This document shows positions 15,730 through 24,233 of a stretch of DNA of 38,389 nucleotides, piece by piece. The first letter of the stretch is position 1. Every line of letters starts with the position of its first letter. Origin of the DNA: Bacillota bacterium (GTDB lineage Bacteria > Bacillota > Clostridia > Tissierellales > Peptoniphilaceae); NCBI GenBank assembly GCA_030532225.1, contig JAUNLQ010000013.1, positions 1-38,389 on the forward strand, in the 5' to 3' direction. The translations under genes were made by a program, and so were the position numbers. Below the pieces are notes generated by a model that was not told the DNA's origin, made no database searches, and saw only the letters and a list, made by a program, of their open reading frames with translations.

Positions 15730-18015
15730 ATGAAGAAAAAAATTATTTTTATTTTAGCTGCATTTATATTAATAATGGCAGCCTTACCAGGCCAAGTTAT
15801 GGCAGAGGAAGTAAGTTATGAAGTTGCAGATTTTAATGGATTTAAGGAAACCATAGAGAATAAAATAAATACAGGTTCGTCTGAGGATACTTATATAATT
15901 AATCTAACAGGTGATATTGATTTTGGTAACTCTAATTATAATGCTGTATTTAAAAATCATACAGTAATTCTTGGTAATGGTCACACTATTAATTTAGGTA
16001 GAAATGAGAATTATGATAGCTTATCAAATAGTCAAATTGCTGTTGCAAATGGGGCCAGCCTAAGTCTGGGGAAAAAAGATGTTTTTGAATCTAGTAGATT
16101 AAAAATTACCGCAAGTGCCGAAAGACGTTCTAAGGCTTTAATAGCAGTAGGGGATCGCAACTTAAAATCCATTTTGAATATGTCTGATGGTGTTGAGCTA
16201 ACAGGGAGTAAGGTTTATGGTGGTGAAACAGGCTCAGCTGTTAATATTATTAATGGTACCTTTAATATGTTTGGCGGTAAAATTCATAACAATACTCACG
16301 AAACTTCAGCAGATATTGGAGGAGCTGTTGTTGGAAAAAGCAATGCAGTTTTCAATATGTCAGATGGTTCTATTGAAGATAATAAGACTATTATAAAAAA
16401 ACGGGCTGCTTTAGGGGGAACAGTTTCTTTAAAAAATGCCTCTTTTACTATGTCTGGTGGTTCTATTAATGGAAACAAGACGACTATAGGCGATGTTGAG
16501 TCCTTTGGTGGAGGAGTTTCTTTAGATAATTCTACTTTTACTATATCTGGTGGCTGTATCTGTGATAATATTACCAAGGTTGAAACTGATTTTGCTTATG
16601 GGGCTGGTGTATCTATAAGAGATGGTTGCTTCGAAATGAATGGTGGTTCTATTAATGGTAATAAGATAATAAAGTTCAACAAAGAAGGCAGAGGGCTTGG
16701 AGGTGGACTGGTGCTTCAACGTGGGCAAGCTAATTTAAATAAAGGGAAAATCGTAGGAAATATAAGCTCTTGCCACGGCGGTGGAATTTATAGCTTTGCA
16801 GAATCTACCTTTACAGTGGAGGAGAAATTTGTTATAGCTAATAATAGGGCAGGTAGGGCAGGTGACGATATTGTTCATACAGGTTTTGGAAAAATTAATT
16901 TAGCTGAAGCAAGTTGTATGAATACTAAATTAACTGTCGATGATTATAATAAAGACATCAAAGGCTGGTTTTCAGATTCTTACACTGAAAGATGGAGCCC
17001 CAGCAGTACTAAAGAAGTAGATGTAGGTAAGGACATAGATGGTCCTATATTTTTAAAAGCTGCTTTTGGAACCCCTAGAGTAATTCATAAATTTATTAGT
17101 GCGTCTAAAGGAATGGACCTGCCAGCAGAAGTTCTGGCTCTTCTGCCTGTTGACAATAATACTTATGCATACGATGAAAAAGTTAGTCCTATTCAACCGG
17201 CCATGACAAAAATTGAATTTGATGATGGGTTTTGGATCTTTAATGGTTATGATGCAGAATGGAAAATAACCAAGAAAGTTAAAACAGAATTTGTGGGTAG
17301 CTGGACTTTTGAACCAAAAGGCTATAATTTCCCATATTGGATGCTTTTTGACTTTAACTCTGACCTAGACTATAAAACTCACCAAGGCTATTTTAAAGGT
17401 TATGAAGACTTAACATTTAGACCAGAAAACAAAATGACTAGGGAAGAAGTAGCAGTAATGTTTTCAAGGCTGTTAGAAGGACAAGACCTTGATGAAAGTA
17501 TATTTTCCCAACAATTTTCAGATGTTGAGTCAGACAGATGGTCAGCAGCTGCCATTAGACTTTTAAGTAGCCTAGACCTAATAAAGGGCTATCCAGACCA
17601 GACCTTTAAGCCAGACCAAACAATAACGAGGGCAGAGTTCTTGGCAATAGCAGAAAGATTCAAACCCCTTAACAAGGGGGACCAAAACTTTGCAGACGTT
17701 CCTGACAGTCATTGGGCCTATGAAATAGTAAAAAAAGCAGCAACAGCAGCATGGATCCAAGGCTATCCAGACGGAAGCTTTAGACCAGAAAAAGAAATCA
17801 CTAGAGCCGAAGTTGTGAAAATTACAAATAAAATTTTAGACAGAGGGGCAGACAAGATTTTCATAGACAAAAAACAAGAAACAATCAGCCCATACTTAGA
17901 CCTAAAGCCAGACCACTGGGCCTACTATAATATAATAGAAGCCTCAATTAACCACCAATATATAATAGACAAAAATAGTGGCGGAGAAGTTTGGAAGAAA
18001 TTTCTATGGCAATAA
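15730..18015 (+). CDS. SLH-domain cell-surface protein with beta-helix and SHIRT-like domain (copy 1)
   Basis: Secreted surface protein of 761 residues. Signal peptide about 1-26 (ends QVMAEE). The region from about 20 to 430 is a right-handed parallel beta-helix of polymorphic-outer-membrane/pectate-lyase-like repeats, with units such as FTMSGGSINGNK and FGGGVSLDN recurring about every 25-35 residues. At about 451-530 a SHIRT-like domain is visible (VIHKFISASKGMDLPAEV ... DGFWIFNGYDAEW). The C terminus (about 550-745) holds S-layer homology repeats (FSDVESDRW, GYPDQTFKPDQTITRAEF, FADVPDSHWAYEIV), which bind the secondary cell-wall polymer. It begins 57 bases after the methyltransferase gene, with ribosome binding site AAGGAT and no clear promoter. 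The ligand is unknown. It is paralogous to the next gene. Confidence 0.88.
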   Translation: MKKKIIFILAAFILIMAALPGQVMAEEVSYEVADFNGFKETIENKINTGSSEDTYIINLTGDIDFGNSNYNAVFKNHTVILGNGHTINLGRNENYDSLSNSQIAVANGASLSLGKKDVFESSRLKITASAERRSKALIAVGDRNLKSILNMSDGVELTGSKVYGGETGSAVNIINGTFNMFGGKIHNNTHETSADIGGAVVGKSNAVFNMSDGSIEDNKTIIKKRAALGGTVSLKNASFTMSGGSINGNKTTIGDVESFGGGVSLDNSTFTISGGCICDNITKVETDFAYGAGVSIRDGCFEMNGGSINGNKIIKFNKEGRGLGGGLVLQRGQANLNKGKIVGNISSCHGGGIYSFAESTFTVEEKFVIANNRAGRAGDDIVHTGFGKINLAEASCMNTKLTVDDYNKDIKGWFSDSYTERWSPSSTKEVDVGKDIDGPIFLKAAFGTPRVIHKFISASKGMDLPAEVLALLPVDNNTYAYDEKVSPIQPAMTKIEFDDGFWIFNGYDAEWKITKKVKTEFVGSWTFEPKGYNFPYWMLFDFNSDLDYKTHQGYFKGYEDLTFRPENKMTREEVAVMFSRLLEGQDLDESIFSQQFSDVESDRWSAAAIRLLSSLDLIKGYPDQTFKPDQTITRAEFLAIAERFKPLNKGDQNFADVPDSHWAYEIVKKAATAAWIQGYPDGSFRPEKEITRAEVVKITNKILDRGADKIFIDKKQETISPYLDLKPDHWAYYNIIEASINHQYIIDKNSGGEVWKKFLWQ

Positions 18016-18090
18016 CTTCCTTTTAAAAGTTTTTACTGTACTAAAGTTTAAAGTTGCTTTATTTTAAAAATAGAAAAGAGAGATGTAACT

Positions 18091-20148
18091 ATGAAGAAAA
18101 AAATTATTTTTATTTTAGCTGGATTTATATTAATAATGGCAGCCTTACCAGGCCAAGTTATGGCGGAGGAAATTTATACAGTTTCGGATTTTAATGGATT
18201 TAAGAATACCATAGAGAATAAAATAAACACAGGTTCTCCTGAGAATACTTATATAATTAATCTAACAGGTGATATTGATTTTGGTAACTCTAATTATAAT
18301 GCTGTATTTAAAAATCATACAGTAATTCTTGGTAATGGTCACACTATTAATTTAGGTAGAAATGAGAATTATGATAGCTTATCAAATAGTCAAATTGCTG
18401 TTGCAAATGGAGCCAGCCTAAGTCTAGGTAAAGAAAGTGGAGATGACAAACTGACCATTACTGCTAGTGCAAAAATAAGATATAAGGCTTTAATAGCAGT
18501 AGGGGATCGCGACTTAAAATCCATTTTGAATATGTATGATGGTGTTGAGCTAACAGGAAGCCGCGTTAATGGTGCCACTCCAGGATCAGCTGTTAATATT
18601 ATTAAAGGGACCTTTAATATGCGCGGAGGTAAAATTCATAACAATATTAATGAGGCACGATCTTCAATAGGTGGAGCAGTGGTTGTTAAAACTAATGGTA
18701 AATTTATTATGAAAGGTGGCAATATTTGTAATAACACTACCATCCTAAATAATAATTATGGATATGGTGGAGGAGTATTTATTTGGGGTGGTGGTTTTAC
18801 CATGACTGATAAGGCCACAATAAATGAAAACAAGATAATCAAAAATCCAGAATCGTTAGACAAGCCTGGCCTTGGTGCTGGAGTGTTACTATGGGGTGGC
18901 GATGCCATTTTAAATGGAGGGTCTATAGAAGATAATGAAAGTTCTCACCTTGGTGGAGGGCTTTCTGTTATAGGAGATGCCAATGTTACGATAGAACCAA
19001 ATTTCTCTATTACTGGAAATTCTGCTTTGGCAGGTGGTGGAATCTACAATAAAGCTAGAATTGAAGCTAAAGAAAGGTCTATTTTAATTAATAATAAGGC
19101 CTCTATTGAAGGCGGTGGAATCTACAATAAAGGCACTGTTACAGTTGAAAAAGGGGCCATTATAGCTAACAACGAAGCAGGCGAAGCTGGTGATGATATT
19201 GCACATTTAGATGGTAAAATTACATTGGCAGATGCCGAGCTTATGAATGTGGAGCTAACGACTGATGGTTCAAACAAAAAAATTACAGGCTGGTTTAATG
19301 ATGATGATCCTAGATGGGATCCAAACAACGCCAAGGAAATAGATGTAAGTGAACCAATAACAGAAGAAGTATTTTTAAAGGCTGCTTATGGAGAAGCTGA
19401 AGAGCCTGAAAGTGAAGATGTTCCAGAGTCTGAAAACAATAATTTCCCATATTGGATGCTTTTTGACTTTAACTCTGACTTAGACTATAAAATTCACCAA
19501 GGCTATTTTAAAGGCTATGAGGACTTAAGCTTTAGACCAGAAAATAAAATGACTAGGGAAGAAGTAGCAGTAATGTTTTCAAGACTGCTTGAAGGACGAG
19601 ACCTTGATGAAAGTATATTTTCCCAACAATTTTCAGATGTTGAGTCAGACAGATGGTCAGCAGCTGCCATTAGACTTTTAAGTAGCCTAGACCTAATAAA
19701 GGGCTATCCAGACCAGACCTTTAAGCCAGACCAAACAATAACGAGGGCAGAGTTCTTGGCAATAGCAGAAAGATTCAAACCCCTTAACAAGGGGGACCAA
19801 AACTTTGCAGACGTTCCTGACAGTCATTGGGCCTATGAAATAGTAAAAAAAGCAGCAACAGCAGCATGGATCCAAGGCTATCCAGACGGAAGCTTTAGAC
19901 CAGAAAAAGAAATCACTAGAGCCGAAGTTGTGAAAATTACAAATAAAATTTTAGACAGAGGGGCAGACAAGATTTTCATAGACAAAAAACAAGAAACAAT
20001 CAGCCCATACTTAGACCTAAAGCCAGACCACTGGGCCTACTATAATATAATAGAAGCCTCAATTAGCCACCAATATATAATAGACAAAAATAGTGGTGGA
20101 GAAGTTTGGAAGAAAACTTTAGATAGACCTACTAAGATTTTTCAATAA
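18091..20148 (+). CDS. SLH-domain cell-surface protein with beta-helix (copy 2, lacks the SHIRT-like domain)
   Basis: Tandem paralog of the preceding gene, 685 residues. The signal peptide and first 110 residues are almost the same, the beta-helix (about 20-400) is diverged with its own repeats (SIEGGGIYNKGTVTV), and a short acidic linker (AEEPESEDVPESENN) replaces the SHIRT-like domain. The SLH region starts near 468; 467 bases (19599-20065) are identical to 17484-17950. The C-terminal tail is longer than in copy 1 (TLDRPTKIFQ instead of FLWQ). ATG 18091 follows a modest ribosome binding site (AAGAGAGAT). Same predicted role: wall-bound display of a variable beta-helix. A terminator follows directly. 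Confidence 0.88.
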   Translation: MKKKIIFILAGFILIMAALPGQVMAEEIYTVSDFNGFKNTIENKINTGSPENTYIINLTGDIDFGNSNYNAVFKNHTVILGNGHTINLGRNENYDSLSNSQIAVANGASLSLGKESGDDKLTITASAKIRYKALIAVGDRDLKSILNMYDGVELTGSRVNGATPGSAVNIIKGTFNMRGGKIHNNINEARSSIGGAVVVKTNGKFIMKGGNICNNTTILNNNYGYGGGVFIWGGGFTMTDKATINENKIIKNPESLDKPGLGAGVLLWGGDAILNGGSIEDNESSHLGGGLSVIGDANVTIEPNFSITGNSALAGGGIYNKARIEAKERSILINNKASIEGGGIYNKGTVTVEKGAIIANNEAGEAGDDIAHLDGKITLADAELMNVELTTDGSNKKITGWFNDDDPRWDPNNAKEIDVSEPITEEVFLKAAYGEAEEPESEDVPESENNNFPYWMLFDFNSDLDYKIHQGYFKGYEDLSFRPENKMTREEVAVMFSRLLEGRDLDESIFSQQFSDVESDRWSAAAIRLLSSLDLIKGYPDQTFKPDQTITRAEFLAIAERFKPLNKGDQNFADVPDSHWAYEIVKKAATAAWIQGYPDGSFRPEKEITRAEVVKITNKILDRGADKIFIDKKQETISPYLDLKPDHWAYYNIIEASISHQYIIDKNSGGEVWKKTLDRPTKIFQ

Positions 20149-20153
20149 GACGA

Positions 20154-20181
20154 AAAGGACTTGCCAGCCAAGTCTTTTTTT
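20154..20181 (+). terminator. Terminator after the second SLH gene
   Basis: GACTTG (20158-20163), loop CCAGC, CAAGTC (20169-20174), then a T-run. The flanking A-tract extends the stem. Confidence 0.85.
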
Positions 20182-20354
20182 CTTGTAGATTTTAACTTAA
20201 AAATACAAGACCACTAAGCAAAAGAAAGAAAAATATAGAAACTCAATTTAAAATAAGCAAAATTTCAAAAATTTAAGGTCCAACAAATAACCAGGCTAGT
20301 CTTTGGGTATGAAAATAATATTGAGAAGAAAAATATTTGAAAAAGGAGCCTTAT

Positions 20355-21332
20355 ATGACGAAAAAAGTTTATTCAGCTGTTAAATTACCAGAAGAAACTA
20401 TTGAAATTTTGAAAGATGCAAATATTGACTTAAAAATGTTTGACAAGTTAGACACTCCCACTGAAGACCAAATACTGGAAAATATTAATGATGTAGAGGG
20501 TCTTATAAGTGGAGTTAATGTGACAATCACTTCAAAGATAATTGAAGCCAGCAAAGAACTTAAGGCTATTGCCAATATTGGAGCTGGTGTTAACAATATA
20601 GATATAGAAGCTGCAAGGGAAAAGGGAATCCTTCTAACTAACACTCCTGGAAGAAATTCTGTTGCCTCTACAGCAGAAACTGCCCTTGGTCTTATGCTAG
20701 CCTTGTCTAGGGGAATTTTAAAGAACCAAAAGATGGTAGAGGAAAATTCCTTCCCAGGTTGGCAGGTTATGGGATTTTTAGGAGGCCAGCAAGTTGCCTA
20801 CAAAAATCTCTTTATTGTTGGCTTTGGCAATATTGGCCAAGAAATTGCCAGAATGGCCAAGGGCCTGCACATGAACATATCCTATTATGATATAAAGGAC
20901 AGGTCTGAATTTAAAGAAGCAGAGGCAGAAACTGGAGCCAGCTTTGTAGACTTTGAAGAGGGTCTTAAAAATGCAGACTATATAGTTTTACAAATGAATT
21001 ATACAGAGGCCAATCACCATTTTATAGGCCAGGAACAATTAAAGAGGATGAAAGACTCTGCTTATTTAATCAATACTGCTAGAGGCGGCATTGTAGATGA
21101 AAAGGCCTTGTATCAGGCTTTGAAAGCTGGCAAGTTAGCTGGTGCAGCCATTGATACCCATGAAGAGGAACCGAAGATAAATGAAGACTTGTTAAAGCTT
21201 GACAATGTTGTTCTAACACCTCACATTGGTAATGACACTTATGAAGCTAGAATTGAAATGGCCAACACAGCAGCCAAGGATTTAATTAAAGTCTTAGAAG
21301 GCCAAGAACCACAATATCTTGTTGAAGCTTAA
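20355..21332 (+). CDS. D-2-hydroxyacid dehydrogenase (phosphoglycerate dehydrogenase-like)
   Basis: NAD(P)-dependent oxidoreductase that interconverts a 2-keto acid and a D-2-hydroxy acid. I place the start at ATG 20355, six bases after AGGAG (20344-20348); an in-frame TTG at 20337 would put the ribosome binding site inside the gene. The 325 residues show the substrate-binding block around 74-100 (IGAGVNNIDIEAAREKGI), a Rossmann GFGNIGQEIA motif near 156-165, and the catalytic triad Arg243 (NTARGGIVDE), Glu272 (EEEP) and His290 (LTPHIG). No regulatory ACT domain is present, unlike many SerA enzymes. The substrate is uncertain: 3-phosphoglycerate, hydroxypyruvate/glyoxylate and branched 2-keto acids are all possible. 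It is a single gene with its own terminator. Confidence 0.92.
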   Translation: MTKKVYSAVKLPEETIEILKDANIDLKMFDKLDTPTEDQILENINDVEGLISGVNVTITSKIIEASKELKAIANIGAGVNNIDIEAAREKGILLTNTPGRNSVASTAETALGLMLALSRGILKNQKMVEENSFPGWQVMGFLGGQQVAYKNLFIVGFGNIGQEIARMAKGLHMNISYYDIKDRSEFKEAEAETGASFVDFEEGLKNADYIVLQMNYTEANHHFIGQEQLKRMKDSAYLINTARGGIVDEKALYQALKAGKLAGAAIDTHEEEPKINEDLLKLDNVVLTPHIGNDTYEARIEMANTAAKDLIKVLEGQEPQYLVEA

Positions 21333-21361
21333 AAAATAATTTAAAATCAAAAATTTTTTTC

Positions 21362-21391
21362 AATCACTTACATTTTGTAGGTGATTTTTTT
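21362..21391 (+). terminator. Terminator after the hydroxyacid dehydrogenase gene
   Basis: AATCACTTAC (21362-21371) and GTAGGTGATT (21377-21386) form a 10-bp stem with one G-T pair, followed by a T-run. Confidence 0.9.
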
Positions 21392-21415
21392 CTGCAAGAA
21401 GCAAAAATTCTAGGA

Positions 21416-21444
21416 TTTACAATAATTTAAAGTAAATTTAATAT
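21416..21444 (+). promoter_or_regulatory. Weak promoter candidate for the beta-lactamase-like gene
   Basis: TTTACA (21416-21421), a 17-base spacer and TAATAT (21439-21444). An overlapping TATACT (21442-21447) is a better -10 but would need a 20-base spacer. Confidence 0.35.
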
Positions 21445-21478
21445 ACTAAGCTTATATTTAGCCTAGAGGTGATGGTTT

Positions 21479-23260
21479 ATGAAAAAATTATCTATGTTCA
21501 CAGCCCTTTTCTTGGCTCTTTTCTTTGTACTTAGTCCCCTTGTTTATGGGGCAGACCTAGACAACTTGGACCAAGACTTGGCAGCCTTTATTGATGAACG
21601 TAAGGAAGGGACAGCTTCAGTTTCCATAGGAATTTTTAAGGAAGGTCAGGTCCTTAGCAAAATTCAATATGGTTATATTGACCAGGAAAATAAAATTCCA
21701 ACTAAGGAAGATTCTATTTATGAATGGGGATCAGTTTCCAAGGTCCTAGTTTGGATCGCCTTAATGCAGCTAGAAGAAGAAGGGAAAATTGATCTTAATG
21801 AAGATATAAAAACTTATTTGCCAGCAGATTTTTCTCAACAACTAAATTATCCCTATCCCTTAACCATCTTAGACCTAATGAACTTACAGTCAGGCTTCCA
21901 AGAAGTTGGCCTCAAGGTGGAGTTTGAGGAAGGAGAGGAGATTCCAAGTTTAAAGGATCTGCTCCTAGCCAGCCAACCTCAACAAATTTTTAAGCCTAAA
22001 ACAGTCCTAGCCTATAACAATTGGACTCCTGCCTTGGCAGCCTTTATTGTAGAAACTATTAGCGGCCAAGATTTTTATGCCTATGTCCAAGACCGCATCT
22101 TTGCTCCCTTGGGAATGGAGCATACAGCCCTTGCAGCTAATTGGATTGACAATGACTTTGTAAAAACTAATAGACCTAAGTCCAAGTCCTACTACTACAC
22201 CCAAGACTCTCACGAAAGTTTGGGGCCAAGTATTTTGCATATAGGTCTTTATCCTGCAGGAGCAGCAGCAGGTAGCTTTGAGGACTTTCTAAGCTTTGCC
22301 AGGGAACTTAGCCTAGACCAGCCAAGGTTTTTCAAAAATCCTCAGACCTATGAAAAAATGTTAGAGGCTTCTGTTTCTTTTTCAGATGGTCAGCCTCGTA
22401 TTCACCATGGCCTCTTGTCCATAGACGATGCTAGGCACCTTGTTGGCCACAGTGGTAACACCCAAGGCTTTACATCGGCCCTTTGGTTTGATCCTGAAAC
22501 TAAGCTAGGCTATGCAGTAATGACCAATGAACCTGGAGAAACTGCCTACAACTATGGACTAGCTCAGTTTTTATTTGGAAGTGGAGACAAGCATGTTGAA
22601 GGAGGAGAGAACCTAGCTGGACTTTATACTAGCCAAAGAACCATTAACCAAGGCCCTCTTCGCTTTATAAGATACTTATCTGGAGTTCTGCCAATTTCTT
22701 CAACAGAAGATGCTGGCGTATTTAAGGTACCCCTAGCTGGCATGACAGTAAGCTACCAAGGAGGCCAGCGTTACCGCTTCGACAATGGCAACGGCCTAGC
22801 CTACCAAGTTGTAGCTAAGGACCATGGTAGAGTCCTAGAAAACTTTACTACAGACTCTTTGAGCCTAGGAACTTTTGAAATAATTCTAGCCTATGGTTTA
22901 GTTTTAGCAGCTGTCTTTATTTTATTGGCTTTTTTCATTCGATTGATTTTCAGACTAATTTCCAAGCTAAGAAAAAAGAGAGACAGAATTTTCGACCCAG
23001 GTCTTTTTAGCCACCTGGCAGCTGGAATAATTTCTTTGGTCTTTGTTTACTTGTGGCTACTGACTTCTGATTATTCAAAGGGGAAAATGGTCATTGTTGC
23101 TATTATTTCTATCCTAGGATCCATGTTTATTGTGGGGAATTTTATAAGCCACTTGTCTAAAAAAATTCAAGGTCAAGATAATAGTTTGCAAGCAGTAAGC
23201 TGGCAACTTGTAATGGTAATCTTTGTAATTTTCTTTGATTTATACAAATTTTGGTCTTAA
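21479..23260 (+). CDS. Membrane-anchored serine beta-lactamase-like hydrolase (class C/PBP fold)
   Basis: Extracellular serine hydrolase of the beta-lactamase/D-alanyl-D-alanine carboxypeptidase superfamily. The 593 residues start with a signal peptide (about 1-25, ending LVYGA). The catalytic domain (about 30-365) has Ser85-x-x-Lys88 (SVSK), Tyr179-x-Asn181 (YNN) and His324-Ser-Gly (HSGN), the three expected motifs. A linker domain (about 380-460) leads to four predicted membrane segments (about 467-490, 511-529, 537-556, 574-590). The C-terminal membrane domain sets it apart from soluble AmpC and resembles Pbp4*/FmtA-like or peptide-modifying relatives. Activity on beta-lactams is not implied; peptidoglycan, teichoic-acid esters or peptides are equally possible. 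ATG 21479 has the ribosome binding site GAGGTGATGG. Confidence 0.9.
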   Translation: MKKLSMFTALFLALFFVLSPLVYGADLDNLDQDLAAFIDERKEGTASVSIGIFKEGQVLSKIQYGYIDQENKIPTKEDSIYEWGSVSKVLVWIALMQLEEEGKIDLNEDIKTYLPADFSQQLNYPYPLTILDLMNLQSGFQEVGLKVEFEEGEEIPSLKDLLLASQPQQIFKPKTVLAYNNWTPALAAFIVETISGQDFYAYVQDRIFAPLGMEHTALAANWIDNDFVKTNRPKSKSYYYTQDSHESLGPSILHIGLYPAGAAAGSFEDFLSFARELSLDQPRFFKNPQTYEKMLEASVSFSDGQPRIHHGLLSIDDARHLVGHSGNTQGFTSALWFDPETKLGYAVMTNEPGETAYNYGLAQFLFGSGDKHVEGGENLAGLYTSQRTINQGPLRFIRYLSGVLPISSTEDAGVFKVPLAGMTVSYQGGQRYRFDNGNGLAYQVVAKDHGRVLENFTTDSLSLGTFEIILAYGLVLAAVFILLAFFIRLIFRLISKLRKKRDRIFDPGLFSHLAAGIISLVFVYLWLLTSDYSKGKMVIVAIISILGSMFIVGNFISHLSKKIQGQDNSLQAVSWQLVMVIFVIFFDLYKFWS

Positions 23261-23275
23261 ATAAAATATTTCCAC

Positions 23276-23307
23276 AAAAAAATCCTCTGCTTCATAGAGG
23301 ATTTTTT
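23276..23307. terminator. Bidirectional terminator between convergent genes
   Basis: AAAATCCTCT (23279-23288), a seven-base loop and AGAGGATTTT (23296-23305), with A and T tracts on both sides. It serves the beta-lactamase-like gene and the pcp gene. Confidence 0.92.
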
Positions 23308-23322
23308 AATGGTCATAAAGTT

Positions 23323-23970
23323 TTAAGCTATACTGCCACCTACTGCTATTAGGTCATCTTTGTCCTTGTATTGGACAAGGGCTTCAATAGCCAGCTCTAA
23401 GCCCCTTGTAATATCTGCTAGGGCCATAGAGGGCATATTGGCCTTGGTCACAACTTGGTCAGGCAAAAATGGTATATGGATAAAACCTCCAACAGTTCCA
23501 GGAAATTCCTTGTCTATAAAATACAGGGTCTGGTACATTAGGTGGTTACATACGAAGGTCCCTGCTGAGTTGGACACAGAAGCTGGCAGGCCTGCCTCTT
23601 GGATTTTTGCTACCATGGCCTTAATTGGCAGGGAAGAAAAATAAGCAGCTGGTCCATCTGGCCTAATTTTTTGGTCTATAGGTTGCTGGCCTTCATTGTC
23701 TGGAATCCTAGCATCGTCAAGATTAATGGCCACTCTTTCAGGAGTTAGGGCAGCTCTTCCTCCAGCCTGGCCAATATTTAAGATCACATCAGGCTGAATT
23801 TCTTTAATTTTTTCGTACATAAGGGCAGCTGACTTGTGAAAAACTGTAGGAACTTGTAATTTAATAATTTGGGCTCCAGCAATTTCATCTGGCAGTTTTT
23901 TTACTGCTTCAATTGCTGGATTTATTTTTTCTCCTCCAAAGGGATCAAAGCCTGTAACTAATATTTTCAT
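23323..23970 (-). CDS. pcp: Pyroglutamyl peptidase I (pyrrolidone-carboxylate peptidase)
   Basis: Cytosolic cysteine peptidase (family C15) that removes N-terminal pyroglutamate from peptides. I place the start at ATG 23970, which follows GAAGG by five bases; an in-frame ATG eight codons earlier has no ribosome binding site. The 215 residues are the standard length. It begins [12 protein letters not shown], and the catalytic triad is seen as Glu78 (TPERVAIN), Cys141 ([12 protein letters not shown]) and His165 ([10 protein letters not shown]), each three positions before the classical E81/C144/H168. It is a single minus-strand gene between the beta-lactamase-like gene and the M20 operon. It fits peptide scavenging. 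Confidence 0.96.
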   Translation of the reverse strand: MKILVTGFDPFGGEKINPAIEAVKKLPDEIAGAQIIKLQVPTVFHKSAALMYEKIKEIQPDVILNIGQAGGRAALTPERVAINLDDARIPDNEGQQPIDQKIRPDGPAAYFSSLPIKAMVAKIQEAGLPASVSNSAGTFVCNHLMYQTLYFIDKEFPGTVGGFIHIPFLPDQVVTKANMPSMALADITRGLELAIEALVQYKDKDDLIAVGGSIA

Positions 23971-24009
23971 AATAACCTTCTTTCTATGGTTCATCTTAAT
24001 TTTTAACTT

Positions 24010-24039
24010 ATTTCTATTCTAATATAAGAGCCTAGACTG
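24010..24039 (-). promoter_or_regulatory. Promoter candidate for pcp
   Basis: On the minus strand, TTGCAT is followed after 18 bases by TAGAAT, about 45 bases before the pcp start. Both boxes are partial matches. Confidence 0.4.
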
Positions 24040-24079
24040 ATGCAAAAATATTTTAACTTTCAGAAAAAGTTCAAAGAAT

Positions 24080-24106
24080 TTATTTATAAGATAGGTCTAT
24101 AAATAA
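24080..24106. promoter_or_regulatory. AT-only inverted repeat upstream of the M20 operon
   Basis: Perfect 9-base arms TTATTTATA and TATAAATAA are separated by nine bases (AGATAGGTC). It lies in the 263-base intergenic region between divergent pcp and the M20 gene, about 130 bases before the ATG. It is a possible operator. No T-run follows, so it is not a standard terminator. A TGGTAGAAT extended -10-like element at 24151-24159 lies downstream of it. Confidence 0.4.
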
Positions 24107-24233
24107 GCAGGTAATATGGAAAATCTTTTTAATGAAATAATTCACTACTATGGTAGAATAAGACTTAGTAGGTTTTTTTAGCCTTGTTTAATTCACCAGG
24201 CTTTAAAAATCAATATATTAACGGAGGACAAAA

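Larger units (their letters stand above)
15730..20148 (+). repeat. Tandem gene duplication with mosaic identity
   Basis: Two direct copies of an SLH surface gene, offset by 2361 bases at their starts. The 5' ends (about 15730-16070 and 18091-18430) are nearly identical. The central beta-helix parts diverge and differ in length, and the 3' ends include a perfectly identical block of 467 bases (17484-17950 and 19599-20065). The pattern suggests duplication followed by gene conversion of the ends or diversification of the centre. Confidence 0.9.

Noticed and set aside
16296..16577. Antisense ORFs opposite the beta-helix repeats, including the one at 16522-16728
   Set aside because: These are shadows of repetitive, Gly-rich coding sequence; no ribosome binding sites or recognisable domains.
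17578..17760. Identical 60-codon antisense ORFs in both SLH genes (also 19693-19875)
   Set aside because: Their identity only reflects the duplicated 467-base block; the cysteine-rich product is the reverse complement of Ala/Lys-coding codons.
21479..23260. Calling this gene an AmpC antibiotic-resistance beta-lactamase
   Set aside because: The fold motifs are shared with many S12 peptidases and esterases, and the membrane tail and linker are not AmpC features.
23360..23644. Plus-strand ORF of 94 codons opposite pcp
   Set aside because: It overlaps the catalytic part of a clear pyroglutamyl peptidase gene, and no ribosome binding site precedes it.
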